Positions 40,972 to 50,374 of a stretch of 64,000 nt of DNA are shown piece by piece. The DNA lies in the NCBI RefSeq assembly GCF_006438925.1, contig NZ_RCZA01000008.1:187126-251125 (forward strand), given 5' to 3'. Numbering within the stretch: position 1 is the stretch's first letter; each line of letters opens with the position of its first letter. The position numbers and the translations under genes were made by a program. The notes beneath the pieces were generated by a model, which did not search any database, was not told where the DNA came from, and worked only from the letters and a program-made list of their open reading frames with translations. Origin of the DNA: Pseudomonas mandelii (GTDB lineage Bacteria; Pseudomonadota; Gammaproteobacteria; Pseudomonadales; Pseudomonadaceae).

Positions 40972-41477
40972 GGCTTATGCACCCGTTGTACGGTGAACGT
41001 CACGGAGGGACTTTGTTGAACGATGTTTTCCCCGTCGATCACCTGCACCGCGAGGCTGTGTGTGCCGCGATCAATATTGACCAGTTGCAGGATCGGCACG
41101 TTGCTCGGCTGGCCGTAAGGTTGATCGTCCAGCAACAGCCTGAACAGATGAGGGCCTTGCAGGCGGGGTTTGATCAGCACGTTGACGGTGAAGGTGCCGT
41201 TGTTGGCGCGCAGCGCTTCGGTAGTGGGTAAGTTGGTCAGCTCCAGCACCTCGTAAGCGCTGCTCGGTTGTTCGCCACTGGTGGCTTCGACAGGTGGCGC
41301 AGGAGGGGCTTGGGGCTCAACCCTGTTCAGCGGTGGCAACTCGACCGGCTGAGCCTTCACGCCATCGGGCGGTTGATTGCTGTAGGCGGTGTTGCCGTCG
41401 GCGTCGGTGTACTTATAGATCTGCGCTGCGGCGGGCAGGGCGATCAACAGCAACATCAGTAGAAAACCACGACCCAT
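40968..41477 (-). CDS. DUF4124 domain-containing periplasmic protein
   Basis: A 169-residue exported protein (signal peptide MGRGFLLMLLLIALPAAA, then QIYKYTDADGNTAYSNQPPDG). The C-terminal half (FTVNVLIKPRLQGPHLFRLLLDDQPYGQP...DRGTHSLAVQVIDGENIVQQS) repeats the beta-rich layout of the following gene, so the two are paralogues. Its function is unknown. Transcription is on the minus strand, away from the glnA 3' region, with an REP pair and the glnA terminator upstream. Confidence 0.85.
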   Translation of the reverse strand: MGRGFLLMLLLIALPAAAQIYKYTDADGNTAYSNQPPDGVKAQPVELPPLNRVEPQAPPAPPVEATSGEQPSSAYEVLELTNLPTTEALRANNGTFTVNVLIKPRLQGPHLFRLLLDDQPYGQPSNVPILQLVNIDRGTHSLAVQVIDGENIVQQSPSVTFTVQRVHKP

Positions 41478-41569
41478 AAAATTGACCGGAAGCGAAGGCG
41501 TTGGGTTGCAGCATAGGTCAGGGGCGGTGGTTGACCCAAGTTGTAAACATTTTGGTATGGAAAAGCCAG

Positions 41570-41652
41570 ATCAAAAGATCGCAGCCTTCGGCAGCTCCTA
41601 CAGGGTGTACGCGTTCCAATGTAGGAGCTGCCGAAGGCTGCGATCTTTTGAT
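41570..41652. repeat. REP pair, family B (inverted)
   Basis: ATCAAAAGATCGCAGCCTTC plus GGCAGCTCCTACA and its inverse lie between the glnA terminator and the DUF4124 gene start, about 20 bases apart. Same unit as at 36094. Confidence 0.9.
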
Positions 41653-41660
41653 TTGCCCAC

Positions 41661-41692
41661 AAAAAAGGCCTCCCGAAGGAGGCCTCTTTTTT
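41661..41692 (-). terminator. terminator of glnA
   Basis: GAGGCCTCC and GGAGGCCTT form the stem around TTCG-like loop bases, with a T-run on the minus strand. It lies 30 bases past the glnA stop; A and T runs on both sides make it potentially bidirectional. Confidence 0.88.
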
Positions 41693-41721
41693 GTCACGCC
41701 GCTTGCGCAGGCGCTACCGGA

Positions 41722-43128
41722 TCAGCAGCTGTAGTACAGCTCGTATTCCAGTGGGTGTACGAAGGTACGAACCTTGATTTCTTCTTCGCTTTTCAGAGCG
41801 ATGTAAGCGTCGATGAAGTCGTCGCTGAAAACGCCGCCTTTGGTCAGGAACGCACGACCTTTGTCCAGCTCTTCCAGGGCTTCTTTCAGGCTGCCGCAAA
41901 CTTGTGGGATCTCTTTCGCCTCTTCAGGCGGCAGGTCGTACAGGTTTTTGTCAGCAGCATCGCCAGGGTGGATCTTGTTCTGGATACCGTCCAGGCCGGC
42001 CATTACCAGGGCAGCGAAGGCCAGGTACGGGTTGGCTGCCGGATCCGGGAAGCGAGCTTCGATACGGCGAGCGCGAGGGCTGGACACGTAAGGAATACGG
42101 ATCGAAGCGGAACGGTTGCGAGCCGAGTAGGCCAGCATTACCGGAGCTTCGAAACCTGGGACCAGACGCTTGTAGGAGTTGGTCGACGGGTTGGTGAAGC
42201 CGTTCAGGGCCTTACCGTGCTTGATAATGCCGCCGATGAAGTACAGAGCGGTGTCGGACAGGCCGGCATAGCCTTCGCCAGCGAAGGTGTTCTTGCCATC
42301 TTTGGCGATGGACAGGTGAACGTGCATACCCGAGCCGTTGTCGCCGTACAGCGGCTTAGGCATGAAGGTCGCGGTGCGGCCGTATGCATCGGCAACGTTG
42401 TGTACGCAGTACTTCAGGGTCTGAACTTCGTCAGCCTTGGCCACCAGGGTGTTGAACTTCACACCGATTTCGTTCTGGCCGGCAGTGGCCACTTCGTGGT
42501 GGTGAACTTCGATAACCAGGCCCATTTCTTCCATGGCGTTGCACATGGAGGTACGGATTTCGTGGTCGTGGTCGAACGGCGGAACCGGGAAGTAGCCGCC
42601 TTTGACGCCTGGACGGTGGCCTTTGTTGCCGCCTTCCACGTCCTGGTCGGACATCCACGAACCTTGTTCGGAGTAGATCTTGAACATGGAGCCGGAGATG
42701 TCGGACTTGAACTTCACTTCGTCGAAGATGAAGAATTCAGGCTCTGGACCAACAAATACGGTGTCGCCGATACCGGTCGACTTCAGGTATTCCTCGGCAC
42801 GCTTGGCGATCGCACGTGGGTCACGGTCGTAGCCTTGCATGGTCGAAGGCTCGATCACGTCGCAAACCAGGATCAGGGTTGGCTCTTCGGTGAACGGGTC
42901 GAGAACGGCAGTGCTGTCGTCCGGCATCAGGATCATGTCGGAGGCTTCGATGCCTTTCCAGCCAGCAATGGAGGAACCGTCGAACATTTTGCCTTCTTCG
43001 AAGAAAGCTTCATCCAGCGCGTCGCGAGCCGGCATGGTCACGTGGTGCTGAGTGCCTTTGGTGTCCGTGAAGCGCAGATCAATCCACTTGACGTCATGAT
43101 CTTTGATGAGTTGAACCGACTTCGACAT
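41722..43128 (-). CDS. glnA: glutamine synthetase, type I
   Basis: A 468-residue GSI-beta that forms dodecamers and condenses glutamate and ammonia. Visible are the Asp50-type loop, FDGSSIAGWKGIEASDM, the metal-binding PEFFIFDE, KPLYGDNGSGMHVH, and the adenylylation site Tyr397 in DKNLYDLPPEE, so activity is expected to be controlled by GlnE. The final SC dipeptide follows ELYY. It lies among ntrBC, the NrsZ-like RNA and RpoN-type promoters. A 600-codon frame on the other strand is a shadow. Confidence 0.97.
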   Translation of the reverse strand: MSKSVQLIKDHDVKWIDLRFTDTKGTQHHVTMPARDALDEAFFEEGKMFDGSSIAGWKGIEASDMILMPDDSTAVLDPFTEEPTLILVCDVIEPSTMQGYDRDPRAIAKRAEEYLKSTGIGDTVFVGPEPEFFIFDEVKFKSDISGSMFKIYSEQGSWMSDQDVEGGNKGHRPGVKGGYFPVPPFDHDHEIRTSMCNAMEEMGLVIEVHHHEVATAGQNEIGVKFNTLVAKADEVQTLKYCVHNVADAYGRTATFMPKPLYGDNGSGMHVHLSIAKDGKNTFAGEGYAGLSDTALYFIGGIIKHGKALNGFTNPSTNSYKRLVPGFEAPVMLAYSARNRSASIRIPYVSSPRARRIEARFPDPAANPYLAFAALVMAGLDGIQNKIHPGDAADKNLYDLPPEEAKEIPQVCGSLKEALEELDKGRAFLTKGGVFSDDFIDAYIALKSEEEIKVRTFVHPLEYELYYSC

Positions 43129-43233
43129 AGTGTCCTCCGGGTGGCTTCGGGCTTAGTAGTGGATGCCCTTAGAATGTGGGTGATGCCGGCGCGAATACTC
43201 TGCCAAGGCAACCTGCCTCACAAGGGAGCAAAT

Positions 43234-43249
43234 TGCATGCCAGTGCCCC
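43234..43249 (-). promoter_or_regulatory. candidate sigma-54 promoter of glnA
   Basis: The minus strand reads GGGGCACTGGCATGCA, with GG and GC ten bases apart as required, but the -12 element is TGC rather than TTGC and the -24 side lacks the usual TGGCAC spacing. It would start transcription near 43223, about 95 bases before glnA. The match is partial. Confidence 0.4.
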
Positions 43250-43385
43250 ACCATGGGTTTTTTGCCCCAATTTCACGCTTATAAAGGTACAAAGCGGCGC
43301 AATGCGGGAAATAGCGCCCCGTAATGTAGCGCTAAATTCAACAAATGACCTGTTTTGGTGCGCGCAAAACCTTCTGCACATTAAC

Positions 43386-43416
43386 TGGTTAAACCTTGAG
43401 CAATTTCCGCTATAAT
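43386..43416 (+). promoter_or_regulatory. candidate sigma-70 promoter of thiI
   Basis: TATAAT at 43411-43416 is a perfect -10 box, 43 bases before the thiI ATG; the -35 (about 43387-43392) is weak. The 330-base glnA-thiI divergent region also holds the candidate sigma-54 site above and nothing else I can support. Confidence 0.5.
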
Positions 43417-43458
43417 CCGCGCCCCCCTTTTTCGGCTGGCCCAGCGCGCGCTGTTTTC

Positions 43459-44913
43459 ATGAAACTAATCGTAAAAGTCTTCCCCGAGATCACCATCAAG
43501 AGCCGCCCGGTACGGATGCGTTTCATCCGCCAGTTGGCCAAAAACATCCGTACCGTGCTCCGCGACCTGGACCCGGCTGTGGTGGTGAACGGTGTGTGGG
43601 ACAATCTCGAGCTGGAAACCCGCGTCAGCGAGCCCAAAGCCCTGAAGGAGATGACCGAGCGCCTGAGCTGCATGCCGGGCATCGCGCATTTCCTGCAAGT
43701 CGACGAATACCCGCTGGGTGACTTCGACGACATCGTCGCCAAGTGCAAGCAGCACTTTGGTGATGCGTTGGCCGGGAAGATTTTTTCGGTGCGCTGCAAG
43801 CGTGCCGGCAAGCATGAATTCAGTTCGATGGACGTCGAGAAATACGTCGGCAGCCAACTGCGTCGTCAGTGCGGCGCCGCCGGAATCTCGCTGAAAGAGC
43901 CGGAAATCGAAGTTCGCCTCGAAATTCGCGACAAACGGTTGTTTGTGATCCACAGCCAGCACAACAGCATCGGCGGTTATCCGCTGGGTGCCCTGGAACA
44001 GACGCTTGTGCTGATGTCCGGCGGCTTCGATTCCACTGTGGCTGCTTACCAGATCATGCGGCGCGGGCTGATGAGCCATTTCTGCTTCTTCAATCTGGGC
44101 GGACGAGCCCATGAACTGGGCGTTATGGAAGTCGCGCACTTCATCTGGAAGAAGTACGGCAGCTCTCAACGCGTGTTATTTGTGAGTGTGCCGTTCGAGG
44201 AAGTACTGGGAGAAATTCTCGGTAAAGTCGATAACAGTCATATGGGCGTAGTTTTGAAGCGTATGATGTTGCGCGCTGCTTCCCGTATTGCCGATCGGCT
44301 GGAGATCGATGCGCTGGTCACCGGCGAAGCGATTTCCCAGGTGTCGAGCCAGACGCTGCCGAACCTGTCCGTGATCGACTGCGTGACCGACAAGCTGGTC
44401 TTGCGTCCGCTGATCGCCAGTCACAAGCAGGACATCATCGACCTGGCCAACGAAATCGGTACTGCCGACTTCGCCAAGCACATGCCGGAATACTGCGGGG
44501 TCATCTCGGTGAACCCCAAGACCCACGCCAAGCGTCCACGCGTGGAGTACGAAGAACAACAGTTCGACATGGCAGTACTTGAGCGTGCGCTCGAGAACGC
44601 CAAACTGGTGCCGATCGATCGTGTGATCGACGAATTGGGCCAGGACTTGCAGATCGAAGAAGTCAGTGAAGCGCTGGCTGGTCAGATCGTCATCGATATC
44701 CGTCATCCGGATGCCGCTGAAGACGACCCGCTGGGCCTCGTTGGCATTGAGGTACAAGCGATGCCGTTTTATGCATTGAACGCTCGTTTCAAGGAACTGG
44801 ACCCTACTCGCCAGTACCTGCTGTATTGCGACAAAGGCGTGATGAGTCGCCTGCATGCCCACCATTTGCTCAGTGAGGGGCATGCCAATGTGCGCGTTTA
44901 TCGACCGAGCTAA
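43459..44913 (+). CDS. thiI: tRNA 4-thiouridine synthase / thiazole synthesis sulfurtransferase
   Basis: A 484-residue enzyme: ferredoxin-like and THUMP domains (about 1-165), PP-loop ATP-binding motif SGGFDST (about 180-190), Cys in MPEYCGVIS, and a C-terminal rhodanese domain whose persulfide Cys lies in YLLYCDKGVMSR. It makes s4U8 in tRNA and passes sulfur to ThiS for thiamine. The start at 43459 gives MKLIVKVFPEITIKSRPVRMRF, the family N-terminus; a 21-codon upstream extension is excluded. It is divergent from glnA. Confidence 0.96.
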   Translation: MKLIVKVFPEITIKSRPVRMRFIRQLAKNIRTVLRDLDPAVVVNGVWDNLELETRVSEPKALKEMTERLSCMPGIAHFLQVDEYPLGDFDDIVAKCKQHFGDALAGKIFSVRCKRAGKHEFSSMDVEKYVGSQLRRQCGAAGISLKEPEIEVRLEIRDKRLFVIHSQHNSIGGYPLGALEQTLVLMSGGFDSTVAAYQIMRRGLMSHFCFFNLGGRAHELGVMEVAHFIWKKYGSSQRVLFVSVPFEEVLGEILGKVDNSHMGVVLKRMMLRAASRIADRLEIDALVTGEAISQVSSQTLPNLSVIDCVTDKLVLRPLIASHKQDIIDLANEIGTADFAKHMPEYCGVISVNPKTHAKRPRVEYEEQQFDMAVLERALENAKLVPIDRVIDELGQDLQIEEVSEALAGQIVIDIRHPDAAEDDPLGLVGIEVQAMPFYALNARFKELDPTRQYLLYCDKGVMSRLHAHHLLSEGHANVRVYRPS

Positions 44914-45052
44914 GTGCCCGGGGCTGTTTGCCTGTGGCCTGCGTCACCGGCCCCCCGACGCCGCCGTCAAGCTGTAACGGCTTTGCCGGACTCTACTGTT
45001 AATCGCTGCCAAGACTTGTCAGCACACCGAATCCTCTGATCGAGATACACAA

Positions 45053-46873
45053 GTGATCGAAAATCTACGCAACATCGCCATCATTGCTCACGTTGACCAT
45101 GGTAAGACCACCCTGGTAGACAAACTCTTGCGTCAATCCGGCACCCTGGAGCGCAACGAGCTCAACGACGAGCGCGTGATGGACTCCAACGACCAGGAGA
45201 AAGAGCGCGGTATTACCATTCTGGCGAAAAACACCGCCATCAACTGGAACGGCCACCACATCAACATCGTGGACACCCCGGGCCACGCCGACTTCGGCGG
45301 CGAAGTTGAACGCGTAATGTCGATGGTTGACTCCGTTCTGCTGCTGGTTGACGCTCAAGACGGCCCTATGCCGCAAACCCGTTTCGTGACCAAGAAGGCT
45401 TTCGAAGCCGGCCTGCGTCCAATCGTGGTCATCAACAAGGTTGACCGTCCAGGCGCGCGTCCGGACTGGGTTCTGGACCAGATCTTCGACCTGTTCGACA
45501 ACCTGGGTGCTACCGAAGAACAGCTGGACTTCAAAGTCGTCTACGCCTCGGCCCTGAACGGCATTGCCGGTCTGGAACACACCGACATGGCTGAAGACAT
45601 GACCCCGCTGTACCAGGCGATCATTGACCACGTACCGGCTCCAAAGGTTGACCGTGACGGTCCGTTCCAGATGCAAATCTCGGCACTGGACTACAACAGC
45701 TTCCTGGGTGTTATCGGCGTTGGCCGTATCGCCCGTGGTCGCGTCAAGCCGAACACTCAAGTTGTGGCTATCGACGCCGACGGCAAGCGCCGTAACGGTC
45801 GTATCCTGAAGCTGATGGGTCACCACGGTCTGCACCGTATCGACGTTGACGAAGCAGCTGCCGGCGACATCGTCTGCATCAGCGGCTTCGACCAGCTGTT
45901 CATCTCCGACACTCTGTGCGACCCACTGAACGTCGAAGCGATGAAGCCGCTGACCGTTGACGAACCAACCGTTTCCATGACCTTCCAGGTTAACGACTCG
46001 CCGTTCTGCGGTCGTGAAGGCAAGTTCGTCACCAGCCGTAACATCAAGGAACGTCTGGACAAAGAACTGCTCTACAACGTTGCTCTGCGCGTTGAAGAAG
46101 GCGACACCGCCGACAAGTTCAAAGTCTCCGGCCGTGGTGAGTTGCACCTCTCGGTACTGATCGAAACCATGCGTCGCGAAGGCTTCGAAATGGGTGTTGG
46201 TCGTCCGGAAGTGATCATCCGCATGGTTGACGGCGTCAAGCACGAACCGTACGAAAACGTGACCATCGACCTGCCGGAAGAATCGCAAGGTTCGATCATG
46301 GAACAGATCGGTATCCGTAAGGGCGACCTGACCAACATGGTTCCGGATGGCAAGGGCCGTGTGCGCCTTGAGTACAACATCCCGGCTCGTGGCTTGATCG
46401 GTTTCCGTAACGAGTTCCTGACCCTGACCTCCGGTGCAGGCATCCTGACCTCGATCTTCGACCGTTACGACGTGATGAAGTCCGGCGACATGTCCGGCCG
46501 TCAAAACGGCGTGCTGGTTTCGGTTGCTACCGGTAAGGCTCTGACTTACTCGCTGGAAACCCTGCAAGCTCGCGGCAAACTGTTCCTGGGTCACGGTGAA
46601 GACGTGTACGAAGGTCAAATCGTCGGCATCAACAGCCGCGACAACGACCTGGGCGTTAACCCAACCAAAGGCAAGAAGCTCGACAACATGCGTGCCTCGG
46701 GTAAAGACGAAACCATCGCTTTGGTTCCGCCTATCCGTTTCACCCTGGAACAAGCGCTTGAGTTCGTGCAAGAAGACGAACTGTGCGAAGTCACTCCTAA
46801 GTCCATCCGTCTTCGTAAGAAGATCCTGGGCGAAAGCGAGCGTACCCGCGCTGCCAAGAAAGCCGGTAACTGA
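45053..46873 (+). CDS. typA: ribosome-associated GTPase TypA/BipA
   Basis: A 606-residue translational GTPase that aids 50S assembly and stress and low-temperature responses. It has G1 AHVDHGKTTL, G3 DTPGHADF and G4 NKVDRPGARP, EF-G-like domains II, III and V, and a BipA-specific C-terminus (NMRASGKDETIALVPPIRFTLEQALEFVQEDELCEVTPKSIRLRK). The start codon is GTG (45053), as no ATG is available at the family N-terminus. It is monocistronic with a strong terminator. Many synonymous codons use T at third positions, unlike neighbours, fitting a highly expressed gene. Confidence 0.97.
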   Translation: MIENLRNIAIIAHVDHGKTTLVDKLLRQSGTLERNELNDERVMDSNDQEKERGITILAKNTAINWNGHHINIVDTPGHADFGGEVERVMSMVDSVLLLVDAQDGPMPQTRFVTKKAFEAGLRPIVVINKVDRPGARPDWVLDQIFDLFDNLGATEEQLDFKVVYASALNGIAGLEHTDMAEDMTPLYQAIIDHVPAPKVDRDGPFQMQISALDYNSFLGVIGVGRIARGRVKPNTQVVAIDADGKRRNGRILKLMGHHGLHRIDVDEAAAGDIVCISGFDQLFISDTLCDPLNVEAMKPLTVDEPTVSMTFQVNDSPFCGREGKFVTSRNIKERLDKELLYNVALRVEEGDTADKFKVSGRGELHLSVLIETMRREGFEMGVGRPEVIIRMVDGVKHEPYENVTIDLPEESQGSIMEQIGIRKGDLTNMVPDGKGRVRLEYNIPARGLIGFRNEFLTLTSGAGILTSIFDRYDVMKSGDMSGRQNGVLVSVATGKALTYSLETLQARGKLFLGHGEDVYEGQIVGINSRDNDLGVNPTKGKKLDNMRASGKDETIALVPPIRFTLEQALEFVQEDELCEVTPKSIRLRKKILGESERTRAAKKAGN

Positions 46874-46896
46874 GTTTCGACTTAGTTAGCGCTTAA

Positions 46897-46936
46897 AAAA
46901 AACGCCCCCGACCGCAAGGTCGGGGGCGTTTTTGTT
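46897..46936. terminator. terminator of typA
   Basis: AACGCCCCCGACC and GGTCGGGGGCGTT form a perfect 13-bp stem over a GCAA loop, with TTTGTTT after and an A-run before. It can act on both strands and also serves the YkgJ-like gene transcribed from the right. Confidence 0.92.
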
Positions 46937-46953
46937 TGTCTGGGGTATAAAGC

Positions 46954-47035
46954 AAAAGATCGCAGCCTTCGGCAGCTCCTACAAAAGCGCGGTATAACGC
47001 GGTCCTGTAGGAGCTGCCGAAGGCTGCGATCTTTT
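46954..47035. repeat. REP pair, family B (inverted)
   Basis: AAAAGATCGCAGCCTTCGGC plus AGCTCCTACA and its inverse, about 22 bases apart, lie between the convergent 3' ends of typA and the YkgJ-like gene, adjoining the typA terminator. Confidence 0.9.
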
Positions 47036-47040
47036 CGGCT

Positions 47041-47481
47041 TTAGAATTTTTCGAGCGTCCGACGGCTGGCGCTGGTCTCGCGCGCCACTTCTTTGGGCTT
47101 ATACGCGCAATACCCCGGCCGCGGCCCGATTTTCGGGTGGTTGCGGCAAGTATCCGGGCGCTTTTCATAAATAGTGCACAGACGGCTCTTACGATCCAGG
47201 TACAGGCAATCGTTGTTGCTCATGCGCTGAAGGGTGAAGATCTCGGACTTCTGGTTGTAACGCTCGACGATCCCTTCCTTCTGCAAACGCTTGGCGATGT
47301 TCTTCGGCGGCTCGCCGCGCTCGAACTCATCGACGATGCCGATACGGATCAGATCCTTGATCTTGACCTCGACCGGCAGGGTGCAGCAGCTGGAAACGCA
47401 CGAACCACACATCGGGGCGGAGTACTTGGCCCAGGTATCGAGGCGATCGATCTCCGCGGCGGCGATCAGGTTGGACTTCAT
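47041..47481 (-). CDS. YkgJ-family cysteine-cluster protein
   Basis: A 146-residue cytosolic protein with a metal-binding cysteine pattern: C-x2-C-x3-C-C near the N-terminus (MCGSCVSSCCTLP), then DCLYLDRKSRLCTIYEKRPDTCRNHPKIGPRPGYC. This is the YkgJ (UPF0153) zinc/iron-chelating arrangement; the function is unknown. A start one codon upstream at 47484 is equally possible. The C-terminus is basic. It lies alone, divergent from glgP. Confidence 0.88.
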   Translation of the reverse strand: MKSNLIAAAEIDRLDTWAKYSAPMCGSCVSSCCTLPVEVKIKDLIRIGIVDEFERGEPPKNIAKRLQKEGIVERYNQKSEIFTLQRMSNNDCLYLDRKSRLCTIYEKRPDTCRNHPKIGPRPGYCAYKPKEVARETSASRRTLEKF

Positions 47482-47738
47482 CATCGGTTGTTACCAGCGT
47501 GCATCAGGGCGCGCGATCATACCGGGACTGGTGGATTTTTGAACAACCTTTCGCCAGATTTTTTCGTATGCCGCCCAATAACACCTGTAACCCGGCACGG
47601 CCCCTGCATTCTTTCCGGTGCGCGACAAGGTAATGTCGATCTATCTCACACTAACGGGAAAAACTGCCGAACCAGAGTTCCAACGGCCTGTCAGACCGTC
47701 TAGGCTCAACAACTCCACGCTCGCTCGAGGTCCTATCA

Positions 47739-50189
47739 ATGACTCAAGAACCACTTGTTCGCGAAGCAGAGGTGGCCGCATTCCGCGACGCCGTCTTGAC
47801 CAAACTCACCTACGCGGTGGGCAAAGACCCGGATCACGCCTTCGACCACGACTGGTTCGAAGCCATTGCCCTGGCGGCGCGCGATCACATGGTCGAGCAC
47901 TGGATGGATCACACCCGGCAGATTTACCGCAAAGGTCAAAAGCGGGTTTATTACCTCTCCCTCGAATTTCTGATCGGCCGTCTGCTCTACGACAGCCTGA
48001 GCAACCTTGGCCTGCTGGACGTCGCCCGCGAGGCCCTGACTGAGCTCGGCGTCGACCTTGAGCGCATCCGCCTGCTGGAGCCCGACGCAGCGCTGGGCAA
48101 CGGCGGCCTCGGTCGTCTGGCCGCGTGCTTCATGGAAAGCATGTCGACCCTCGGCATTGCCGGCCACGGTTACGGCATTCGTTACGAACACGGCTTGTTC
48201 CGCCAGGCCATCGTCGACGGCTGGCAACAGGAACAGACCGAACACTGGCTGGATTTCGGTAACCCTTGGGAGTTTGAACGGCCAGAGGTCGTTTACCCGA
48301 TCGGTTTCGGCGGCAGTGTCGAAACCGTCACCGACGAAGCAGGCAAGTCCAAGCAAGTCTGGACGCCAGCGGAAACCGTTCGCGCCATTGCTTACGACAC
48401 GCCGGTCGTCGGCTGGCGCGGAGCGAGCGTCAACACGCTGCGGCTGTGGCGCGCCCGGGCCATGGAAGATTTGCACCTGGAACGCTTCAACGCCGGCGAC
48501 CACTTGGGCGCCGTGGCAGAAGTCGCCCGGGCCGAAAGTATTTCCCGGGTGCTCTACCCGGCGGACAGCACTGAAGCGGGCCAGGAGCTACGCCTGCGTC
48601 AGGAGTATTTCTTCGTCGCCGCGTCCTTGCAGGACTTGCTGCGCCGCCATCGCAACATGCACACCTCGGTCCTGACCCTGGGCGATCATGCCGCGATCCA
48701 GCTCAACGACACCCACCCCTCGATTGCCGTGGCCGAACTGATGCGGCAACTGGTCGATGTCTATGACGTCGCGTGGGATGCGGCGTGGCAGGTCACCGTC
48801 GACACGCTGTCCTACACCAACCACACGCTGCTGCCGGAAGCGCTGGAAACCTGGCCCGTCGGTTTGATGGAGCGGATGCTGCCGCGGCACATGCAGATCA
48901 TTTACCTGATCAACGCCCAGCACATCGATTCGTTGCGGGCCAAGGGTATCCATGACTTCGAGGTCCTGCGTGCGGTGTCGCTGATCGAGGAAGACAACGG
49001 CCGCCGCGTGCGCATGGGCAACCTCGCGTTCCTTGGCTCCCACAGTGTCAACGGTGTGTCCGCGTTGCACACGCAACTGATGCGCAAAACCGTGTTCTCC
49101 GAACTGCACAAAATCTACCCGGACCGGATCAACAACAAGACCAACGGCATCACCTTCCGCCGCTGGCTCTACCAGGCCAACCCGGAGTTGACCTCGATGA
49201 TGGTCGACGCCCTCGGCCCGGATCTGCTGGACAACGCCGAAGCACGTTTGCGCGACCTGGAACCGTTTGCCGAGAAAGCCGCGTTCCGCAAAGCTTTCGC
49301 CGAGCAGCGCCTGCACAGCAAAAAAGCCCTGGCGTACATCATTCACGAACGACTGGGCGTTGCGGTCAACCCGGCGGCGATGTTCGACGTACAGGTCAAG
49401 CGGATCCACGAATACAAACGTCAGTTGCTTAACCTGTTGCACACCGTTGCGCTGTATCAGGCCATTCGCGCCGAACCGGAAATCGATTGGGTGCCGCGAG
49501 TGAAGATCTTCGCCGGCAAGGCGGCGGCCAGTTATCACCAGGCCAAGCTGATCATCAAGCTGACCAACGACATCGCCCGGGTGGTGAACAACGACCCGAC
49601 CGTGCGCGGTTTGCTGAAAGTGGTGTTCTTGCCCAACTACAACGTCAGCCTGGCGGAAAGCATCATCCCGGCAGCGGATTTGTCGGAGCAGATTTCCACC
49701 GCAGGTTTCGAAGCCTCGGGCACCAGCAACATGAAGTTCGGCCTGAACGGCGCGCTGACCATAGGCACCCTGGACGGGGCCAACGTGGAAATGTGCGAGT
49801 TCATCGGCGCCGAACACATGTTCATCTTCGGCCTCACCGCTCAGCAGGTTGAAGCGCGCAAGCAGAACCATGAGTTCAACGCGACGCCGGATATTGCGGC
49901 ATCCCATCGGCTTAATGACGTGCTTCAAGCGATACGCGGCGGGGTGTTCTCGCCGGATGATCCTTCCCGTTACACAGGATTGATCGATTCGCTGATCGAC
50001 TACGATCGCTTCCTGGTCTGCGCCGATTTCGACTCTTACTGGGAGGCGCAGATGCGGGTAGAAGCCCATTGGCACGATTCGAAGGAATGGTGGCGTTCGG
50101 CAGTGTTGAGCACCTCCCGGATGGGCTGGTTCTCCTCCGACCGGACCATTCGCGAGTACGCCACGGATATTTGGAAAGCGCTGGAGTAA
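47739..50189 (+). CDS. glgP: glycogen/starch/alpha-glucan phosphorylase
   Basis: An 816-residue PLP enzyme that phosphorolyses alpha-1,4-glucans to glucose 1-phosphate. The N-terminal half contains YYLSLEFLIGRLLYDSLSNLG, LGNGGLGRLAACFMES and GYGIRYEHG; the C-terminal half has NPAAMFDVQVKRIHEYKRQLLN, IFAGKAAASYHQAKLIIKL and the PLP lysine in EASGTSNMKFGLNGALTIGTLDGANVE. Length and motifs are full. It is monocistronic, flanked by an REP pair; no other glycogen genes are in the window, so the partners must lie elsewhere. Confidence 0.95.
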   Translation: MTQEPLVREAEVAAFRDAVLTKLTYAVGKDPDHAFDHDWFEAIALAARDHMVEHWMDHTRQIYRKGQKRVYYLSLEFLIGRLLYDSLSNLGLLDVAREALTELGVDLERIRLLEPDAALGNGGLGRLAACFMESMSTLGIAGHGYGIRYEHGLFRQAIVDGWQQEQTEHWLDFGNPWEFERPEVVYPIGFGGSVETVTDEAGKSKQVWTPAETVRAIAYDTPVVGWRGASVNTLRLWRARAMEDLHLERFNAGDHLGAVAEVARAESISRVLYPADSTEAGQELRLRQEYFFVAASLQDLLRRHRNMHTSVLTLGDHAAIQLNDTHPSIAVAELMRQLVDVYDVAWDAAWQVTVDTLSYTNHTLLPEALETWPVGLMERMLPRHMQIIYLINAQHIDSLRAKGIHDFEVLRAVSLIEEDNGRRVRMGNLAFLGSHSVNGVSALHTQLMRKTVFSELHKIYPDRINNKTNGITFRRWLYQANPELTSMMVDALGPDLLDNAEARLRDLEPFAEKAAFRKAFAEQRLHSKKALAYIIHERLGVAVNPAAMFDVQVKRIHEYKRQLLNLLHTVALYQAIRAEPEIDWVPRVKIFAGKAAASYHQAKLIIKLTNDIARVVNNDPTVRGLLKVVFLPNYNVSLAESIIPAADLSEQISTAGFEASGTSNMKFGLNGALTIGTLDGANVEMCEFIGAEHMFIFGLTAQQVEARKQNHEFNATPDIAASHRLNDVLQAIRGGVFSPDDPSRYTGLIDSLIDYDRFLVCADFDSYWEAQMRVEAHWHDSKEWWRSAVLSTSRMGWFSSDRTIREYATDIWKALE

Positions 50190-50223
50190 GCCTTCGTTCG
50201 GGTCGATATACTGGCGCCCCGGA

Positions 50224-50317
50224 AAAGATCGCAGCCTTCGGCAGCTCCTACAGTCAGCGTTCACCTAACATTGGGTAACCGCGGTCGGTGTAGGAGCTGC
50301 CGAAGGCTGCGATCTTT
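50224..50317. repeat. REP pair, family B (inverted)
   Basis: AAAGATCGCAGCCTTCGGCA plus GCTCCTACA and its inverse, about 37 bases apart, lie between the glgP 3' end and the DUF2339 gene. Confidence 0.9.
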
Positions 50318-50374
50318 GCTGTACGGGCTGCGCTAATCTTCTTGGATTGGCCACTGCGCTTAGGGATATCGACC

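Noticed and set aside
41482..43284. 600-codon frame opposite glnA
   Set aside because: It is a shadow of glnA and even runs through REP repeats and the glnA terminator.
45065..46771. 568-codon frame opposite typA
   Set aside because: It is antisense to the typA coding sequence with no supporting start signal.
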